From: JANMEX01 sp031422915
GTDB taxonomy: Bacteria; Pseudomonadota; Alphaproteobacteria; Rhizobiales; Rhizobiaceae
DNA length: 9,891 bases
Direction of reading: 5' to 3'
Assembly: GCA_031422915.1 (NCBI GenBank)
Contig: JANPEK010000259.1
Coordinates: 1-9,891, forward strand
A model generated the notes under the pieces. It did no database searches, was not told the DNA's origin, and was given only the letters and a program-made list of their open reading frames with translations. Shown one piece after another: positions 6,668 to 9,891 of this stretch; positions within the stretch are counted from its first letter, which is position 1; the number at the start of each line of letters is the position of its first letter. The position numbers and the translations under genes are program-made.

Positions 6668-7506
6668 TCAAGGTGGATGCGCACCAGCATTACTGGAACC
6701 CGGCGCGGGGCGATTATCACTGGATGCCGCAGGATCATCCGGTGTTGACGAAAACGTACGGACCGGGCGATCTCACGCCGTTGATTGAGGCTGCCGGGAT
6801 TGGCAAGACCGTGCTGGTGCAGGCGGCGCAGAGTGTCGAGGAGACCGAATATCTCCTTGGCATCGCCGATGCGACGCCGTCGGTGCTGGCCGTGGTCGGG
6901 TGGATTGATTTTGAGAACCGGCATCATCTGCGGCACCTGCTGCGGCTTGCCAAGCATCCGAAATTTGCCGGCGTCAGGCCGATGATCCAGGATATCGCTG
7001 ATGACGGCTGGATGCTGCGCGATGATGTGCAGTGGGCGTTTGCGGCACTCGTCGATCTTGACCTGACATTCGACGCGCTCGGCTTTCCGCGCCATCTGCG
7101 CAATTTTCATGCGATATTCGAGCGCTACCCGCAGTTGCGCGCGGTGGTTGACCATTGCATGAAGCCGCAGATTGAGGGTGGCGGATCTGACGATGCCGGG
7201 TTTGAGTTTTGGGCAAGCGGGATGACGCGGATTGCGCAGGACACCAGCGCATATTGCAAGCTTTCCGGGCTTGTGACAGAGGCCGGTGATGGATGGACTG
7301 TCGAGACGTTGCGGCCCTATGCAGCGCATGTGCTGTCCGTGTTCGGGCCGCATCGCGTCATGTGGGGTTCGGACTGGCCGGTGTGCCTGTTGCAATCGCA
7401 GTATGCGCAGTGGCATGACGCAGCGCTGGCGCTGTGCGGGCATTTGAGTGACGCAGAGAAATCGATGATCTTCGGCGGCAATGCGATGGCGTTTTACGAG
7501 CGCTGA
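6664..7506 (+). CDS. Amidohydrolase-family sugar lactonase (COG3618, L-fuconolactonase type)
   Basis: A 280-aa member of the amidohydrolase 2 family that contains L-fucono-1,5-lactonase and L-rhamnono-1,4-lactonase. It presumably opens the lactone made by the preceding dehydrogenase to the aldonic acid in the cytoplasm. Visible motifs are the N-terminal DAHQHYWNPARGDYHWM (HxH at 7 and 9), GWIDFEN, FAGVRPMIQD, AVVDHCMKP with a ligand-type His, and the C-terminal GSDWPV with D237 as catalytic Asp. Length is typical. The ATG overlaps the upstream stop by 4 nt, which implies coupling. The gene ends 8 nt from the convergent hydro-lyase gene with no visible terminator. The family includes non-sugar lactonases, so the role rests partly on the neighbours. 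Confidence 0.85.
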   Translation: MIKVDAHQHYWNPARGDYHWMPQDHPVLTKTYGPGDLTPLIEAAGIGKTVLVQAAQSVEETEYLLGIADATPSVLAVVGWIDFENRHHLRHLLRLAKHPKFAGVRPMIQDIADDGWMLRDDVQWAFAALVDLDLTFDALGFPRHLRNFHAIFERYPQLRAVVDHCMKPQIEGGGSDDAGFEFWASGMTRIAQDTSAYCKLSGLVTEAGDGWTVETLRPYAAHVLSVFGPHRVMWGSDWPVCLLQSQYAQWHDAALALCGHLSDAEKSMIFGGNAMAFYER

Positions 7507-7514
7507 CAGTTTAT

Positions 7515-9044
7515 CTACATGGTGGCGCCGATTTGCCATGGGACAAACTCATTGTCGCCGAGGCCCAGTGCTTCGCTCTTGCTTTTCTTGCCGGATGCGA
7601 CGGCGATGACTTCATCGAGGATGGCCCTGCCTTTGTCTACAATGGAGACGCCGCTGTCGATGATGTCGCCGCAGTTGATGTCCATGTCCTCTTCGAGCAT
7701 GCGGAACATCGCCGTATTGGTTGCAAGCTTGATCGTCGGTGCGGGCTTGGACCCGAATGCGGAGCCGCGCCCGGTGGTGAACACAACGAGCTGCGAACCT
7801 GATGCGATCTGGCCGGTGGCGGAGACCGGGTCGTAGCCAGGCGAATCCATGAACACGAAGCCGCGCTTTTTGACCTTCTCAGCATAGAGCAGCACATCGG
7901 CGAGCGCCAGTGTGCCCCCCTTGGCCGCCGCGCCGAGCGACTTTTCCAAGATCGTCGTCAGGCCACCGGCCTTGTTGCCGGGCGACGGATTGTTGTCCAT
8001 CGAGCCGCCGTTCACGGCTGTGTAATTCTCCCACCAGCGAATGCGGGCGATCAGCTTTTCGCCGACTTCGGTTGACGATGCGCGGCGGACCAACAATTGC
8101 TCGGCGCCGTAGATTTCCGGCGTTTCCGACAAGAGCGCGGTGCCGCCGTGGCGCACCAGAAGGTCGGTCATCGCGCCAAGCGCAGGATTTGCCGTGATGC
8201 CGGAGAAGCCATCCGAGCCGCCGCATTGCAGGCCGAGTGTCAACTCGCTGATGGGGATTGCGACACGCTGAACGTTGTTGACGGCAGGCAAAAGTGCCTT
8301 GATCGTTTCAATGCCGGCGGCGATGGTCTTGCGTGTGCCTCCGGCCTCCTGAATGGTCAGCCCGTGAAAGCGCTCATGGCCTGAAGACCCGAACATCGCC
8401 TTCATGCGGCCGATCTGCATGACTTCGCAGCCCAGACCCACAAAGATGGCCGCGCCAACATTCGGGTGCGTGGCATGGCCCCACAGAACGCGTTGGAGGG
8501 CGTCATAGCCCTCGCCGGAGGCTGCGATGCCGCAGCCGGTGCCATGCGCGAGCGCAATGACGCCATCAACATTGGGATAGTCATCGAGAATGCCGGACCT
8601 GTTGCAGTGATCGGCAATGTGGCGAACCACGGTTGCCGAGCAGTTCACCGTGGCGCAGAGCGCGATGTAGTTGCGCGTGCCAGCGCCGCCGTCGGCCCGG
8701 AGGTAGCCCATGAAGGTCGGGCGTCTGGCCTCCGGCAAATAGTCAACAGGCGCAAAGTCCTCGCCGACATGATAATCTTGGTCGTGCGCGCCCATCGAGC
8801 AATTGTGGGTGTGGATATGATCGCCAACCACAATCGGCTCTGATGCATAGCCGATAATCTGGCCGAACTTGAATATTGGCGAACCCGGCGGAATGTCGCT
8901 GGTGGCAATTTTGTGGCCGGACGGCGTGTTGCGCGCAAGGGCATTGCCGGAGCCCGCAGGCCTTGCGCCCGCCGGGAACGCTCTGGTCAGGACAATGACA
9001 TTGTCTCTGGCGTGCAGTCGAATCGTGCCATCGCCTGCGCTCAT
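7515..9044 (-). CDS. UxaA/GarD-family sugar-acid hydro-lyase (altronate/galactarate dehydratase type)
   Basis: A 509-aa single-chain enzyme with an N-terminal SAF domain (about residues 10-90, including GDHIHTHN) followed by the UxaA/GarD catalytic region. Conserved blocks seen are GYLRADGGAGTRNYI (113-126), AHGTGCG (166-172), FVGLGCEV, LGLQCGGSDGFSGITANP (270-287), VNGGSMDNNPSPGNKAGGL (344-361) and DSPGYDPVSATGQIASG (400-416). Family members dehydrate altronate, galactarate or similar sugar acids to 2-keto-3-deoxy acids. Here it is the likely dehydratase for the acid released by the convergent lactonase. UxaA-type proteins also occur in the Campylobacter jejuni L-fucose locus, so this assignment has precedent. 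ATG at 9044 is preceded by AAAGG about 8 nt upstream. It lies 42 nt behind the GntR gene, probably in the same transcript. The true substrate is inferred. Confidence 0.85.
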   Translation of the reverse strand: MSAGDGTIRLHARDNVIVLTRAFPAGARPAGSGNALARNTPSGHKIATSDIPPGSPIFKFGQIIGYASEPIVVGDHIHTHNCSMGAHDQDYHVGEDFAPVDYLPEARRPTFMGYLRADGGAGTRNYIALCATVNCSATVVRHIADHCNRSGILDDYPNVDGVIALAHGTGCGIAASGEGYDALQRVLWGHATHPNVGAAIFVGLGCEVMQIGRMKAMFGSSGHERFHGLTIQEAGGTRKTIAAGIETIKALLPAVNNVQRVAIPISELTLGLQCGGSDGFSGITANPALGAMTDLLVRHGGTALLSETPEIYGAEQLLVRRASSTEVGEKLIARIRWWENYTAVNGGSMDNNPSPGNKAGGLTTILEKSLGAAAKGGTLALADVLLYAEKVKKRGFVFMDSPGYDPVSATGQIASGSQLVVFTTGRGSAFGSKPAPTIKLATNTAMFRMLEEDMDINCGDIIDSGVSIVDKGRAILDEVIAVASGKKSKSEALGLGDNEFVPWQIGATM

Positions 9045-9086
9045 GGCCGGGACCTTTCGGACATCTGGCGTATATGGTCCGGCCCG
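9045..9086. other. Intercistronic spacer with a weak dyad
   Basis: This 42-nt spacer separates the GntR stop from the hydro-lyase start. It contains CGGAC (9058-9062) and GTCCG (9077-9081), an inverted repeat with a 14-nt centre, and the AAAGG of the downstream ribosome site. There is no terminator or convincing promoter, so cotranscription is the simplest reading. Confidence 0.4.
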
Positions 9087-9800
9087 TCATGCATCGACAT
9101 CGACCAGACTGCGGTTTTCCACGACGCTCTGGGCGTCCAGAACGGCGATGGCGCTCTTGTAGGCTGAATCCAGATGGGCGCGCATGGCAGCACCCGCCCG
9201 CTCCGGATCACCGCTGTTGAGCGCGCGGACAATTTCCCTGTGCTGGTCAAGCGTCGCCTCCCCCTGTCCCGTGCGCGGCAACGTCATGTGGCGGCAGCGG
9301 TCGATCTGGGCCTTCGATATTTCGATGGTCTTCCACAGTCGTGGCAAATTGCTGATCATGGCGATGTGCCCGTGAAATTCATCATCGGCGCTAATGGCTT
9401 CCACATACTGGCGGCGCTCCAGCGCCCGCGCATGCTTGTGCATGATATCGGCCAGCCGGTCGGTGTGGGACTGGCTTATGCGGGAGGCGGCCTGACAGGC
9501 ACTTTCGACTTCGAGCGCGCGGCGAATCAAATAGGATTCAAAGATTTCGCTGCGGTCAATGCGCGCCGCGCGGGTGGCCGATTGCGCAATGACTTCAACC
9601 AGATGCTCGTCGCTCAGTTTCTTCACAGCCTCACGCACCGGCGTGCGCGATACAGACAGCTGCGCAGCGATATCCTTCTCGTCAATGGTCTGGCCCGGCT
9701 TGATCGCACCGGTGAGAATCAGCGTTCTGACAATTGAATAAATCTGCTCACGCAAAGAAATGCGCCGGTCCAGCTGGGTGTTTGACAATTCAAAAGCCAT
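9087..9800 (-). CDS. GntR-family transcriptional regulator, FCD (FadR-like) subfamily
   Basis: A 237-aa DNA-binding regulator. The winged helix-turn-helix spans about residues 14-78, with LREQIYSIVRTLILTGAIKPGQ, EKDIAAQLSVSRTPVREAVKKL and a wing near VEVIAQSATRAA. The FCD ligand domain covers about 85-220 and keeps the metal-ligand pattern D139-x3-H143 (DDEFH), H187 (DQHREI) and H209 (MRAHL), so a carboxylated sugar intermediate bound through a metal is likely. Such proteins usually repress catabolic genes and release DNA on binding a sugar acid. It precedes the hydro-lyase in the same direction. A dyad at 9810-9823 just upstream suggests autoregulation, and the same dyad upstream of the aldose dehydrogenase suggests control of both arms. 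ATG at 9800 has no Shine-Dalgarno. Confidence 0.9.
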   Translation of the reverse strand: MAFELSNTQLDRRISLREQIYSIVRTLILTGAIKPGQTIDEKDIAAQLSVSRTPVREAVKKLSDEHLVEVIAQSATRAARIDRSEIFESYLIRRALEVESACQAASRISQSHTDRLADIMHKHARALERRQYVEAISADDEFHGHIAMISNLPRLWKTIEISKAQIDRCRHMTLPRTGQGEATLDQHREIVRALNSGDPERAGAAMRAHLDSAYKSAIAVLDAQSVVENRSLVDVDA

Positions 9801-9809
9801 GACTGTGAT
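9782..9809 (+). promoter_or_regulatory. Possible promoter for the divergent gene at the right edge
   Basis: TTGACA (9782-9787) is followed after 16 bp by TGTGAT (9804-9809), a 4-of-6 match to the -10 consensus. A start site near 9815-9817 would fall inside the predicted operator, consistent with repression. A perfect TATAAT at 9815-9820 is an alternative -10, but it has no -35 partner at normal spacing. Confidence 0.35.
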
Positions 9810-9835
9810 ACTAATATAATAGTTCTGGACAGCAA
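9808..9835 (-). promoter_or_regulatory. Possible promoter of the GntR gene
   Basis: On the minus strand TTGCTG (9835-9830) is followed after 16 bp by TAGTAT (9813-9808), which partly overlaps the palindrome. Transcription would begin at about 9801, essentially at the ATG, giving a leaderless message. That would fit the absence of a Shine-Dalgarno. Both hexamers are imperfect. Confidence 0.3.
9810..9823. promoter_or_regulatory. Predicted GntR operator between the regulator and the divergent right-edge gene
   Basis: ACTAATATAATAGT is a 14-bp dyad with 6 of 7 pairs symmetric, beginning 9 nt upstream of the GntR ATG. It is the second copy of the element at 5611-5624. Its position would let one bound repressor block both its own gene and the divergent plus-strand gene. 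It is followed directly by TCTGGACA (9824-9831), an 8-mer also found near the first copy. Confidence 0.6.
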
Positions 9836-9886
9836 GAGGAAATTGAGTTTAGCTGAAGGAAATTTCGAGTGCGTCTGGGAGGACAC

Positions 9887-9891
9887 ATGAG
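9887..9891 (+). CDS. Start of an unidentified gene cut by the right edge
   Basis: Only an ATG and two further bases are present. GGGAGGA (9877-9883) lies just upstream. An in-frame GTG at 9869 with GAAGGA (9855-9860) 8 nt before it is an alternative start, and an in-frame TGA at 9854-9856 closes the frame further upstream. The gene is divergent from the GntR regulator. By context it could encode a transporter component or a later enzyme of the pathway, but nothing of the protein can be seen. Confidence 0.45.

Noticed and set aside
6517..7539. Long minus-strand open frame (340 codons) opposite the lactonase and the end of the dehydrogenase
   Set aside because: It lies antisense to two well-conserved enzymes and encodes a His/Arg/Gln-rich, low-plausibility protein with no recognisable domain. 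It is a codon-bias shadow of high-GC coding DNA.

Overview
The window looks like chromosomal or megaplasmid DNA of an alphaproteobacterium, most likely of the Rhizobiales/Hyphomicrobiales. The reasons are high GC, tightly overlapping ABC-transporter operons, a Tat-exported BMP-family binding protein, an FCD-type GntR regulator and a sugar-acid catabolic gene set of rhizobial flavour. The assignment is inference from gene content; no rRNA, tRNA, mobile element or CRISPR array is visible. Coding density is very high. The only non-coding stretches are 5448-5644, 9045-9086 and 9801-9886, plus an 8-nt gap at 7507-7514.

Unit 1 (minus strand, 5447 down to 1) is a five-gene nucleobase/nucleoside uptake and deamination operon. 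In transcription order it encodes a BMP-family substrate-binding protein, a double-domain ABC ATPase, two ABC permeases and a cytosine-deaminase-like amidohydrolase (codA) that is cut by the left edge. Every junction overlaps (GTGA, 11 nt, ATGA, TGATG), so the five proteins are probably translationally coupled. The transporter presumably imports a purine or pyrimidine base or nucleoside, and the deaminase acts on it or on its base.

Unit 2 (plus strand, 5645-7506) and unit 3 (minus strand, 9800-7515) converge with an 8-nt gap. Together they read as an oxidative deoxysugar/aldose pathway of the L-fucose type. An aldo-keto reductase-family aldose 1-dehydrogenase would make the lactone, a COG3618 amidohydrolase would open it to the aldonate, and a fused UxaA/GarD-family hydro-lyase would dehydrate the aldonate to a 2-keto-3-deoxy acid. 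An FCD-type GntR repressor lies upstream of the hydro-lyase in the same orientation. The following step (aldolase, or dehydrogenase plus hydrolase) is not in the window. A plus-strand gene begins at the extreme right edge, divergent from the regulator.

The most interesting non-coding signal is a 14-bp imperfect palindrome, ACTRATATAAYAGT. It occurs upstream of the aldose dehydrogenase (5611-5624) and upstream of the GntR gene (9810-9823). The two copies differ only at a pair of symmetric positions that changed together (G..C versus A..T), so each keeps its dyad symmetry. This points to a shared operator through which the GntR protein controls both arms of the pathway, itself and the divergent gene at the right edge. 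No clearly unprecedented system is visible; the novelty lies in the pathway combination and this inferred regulon.
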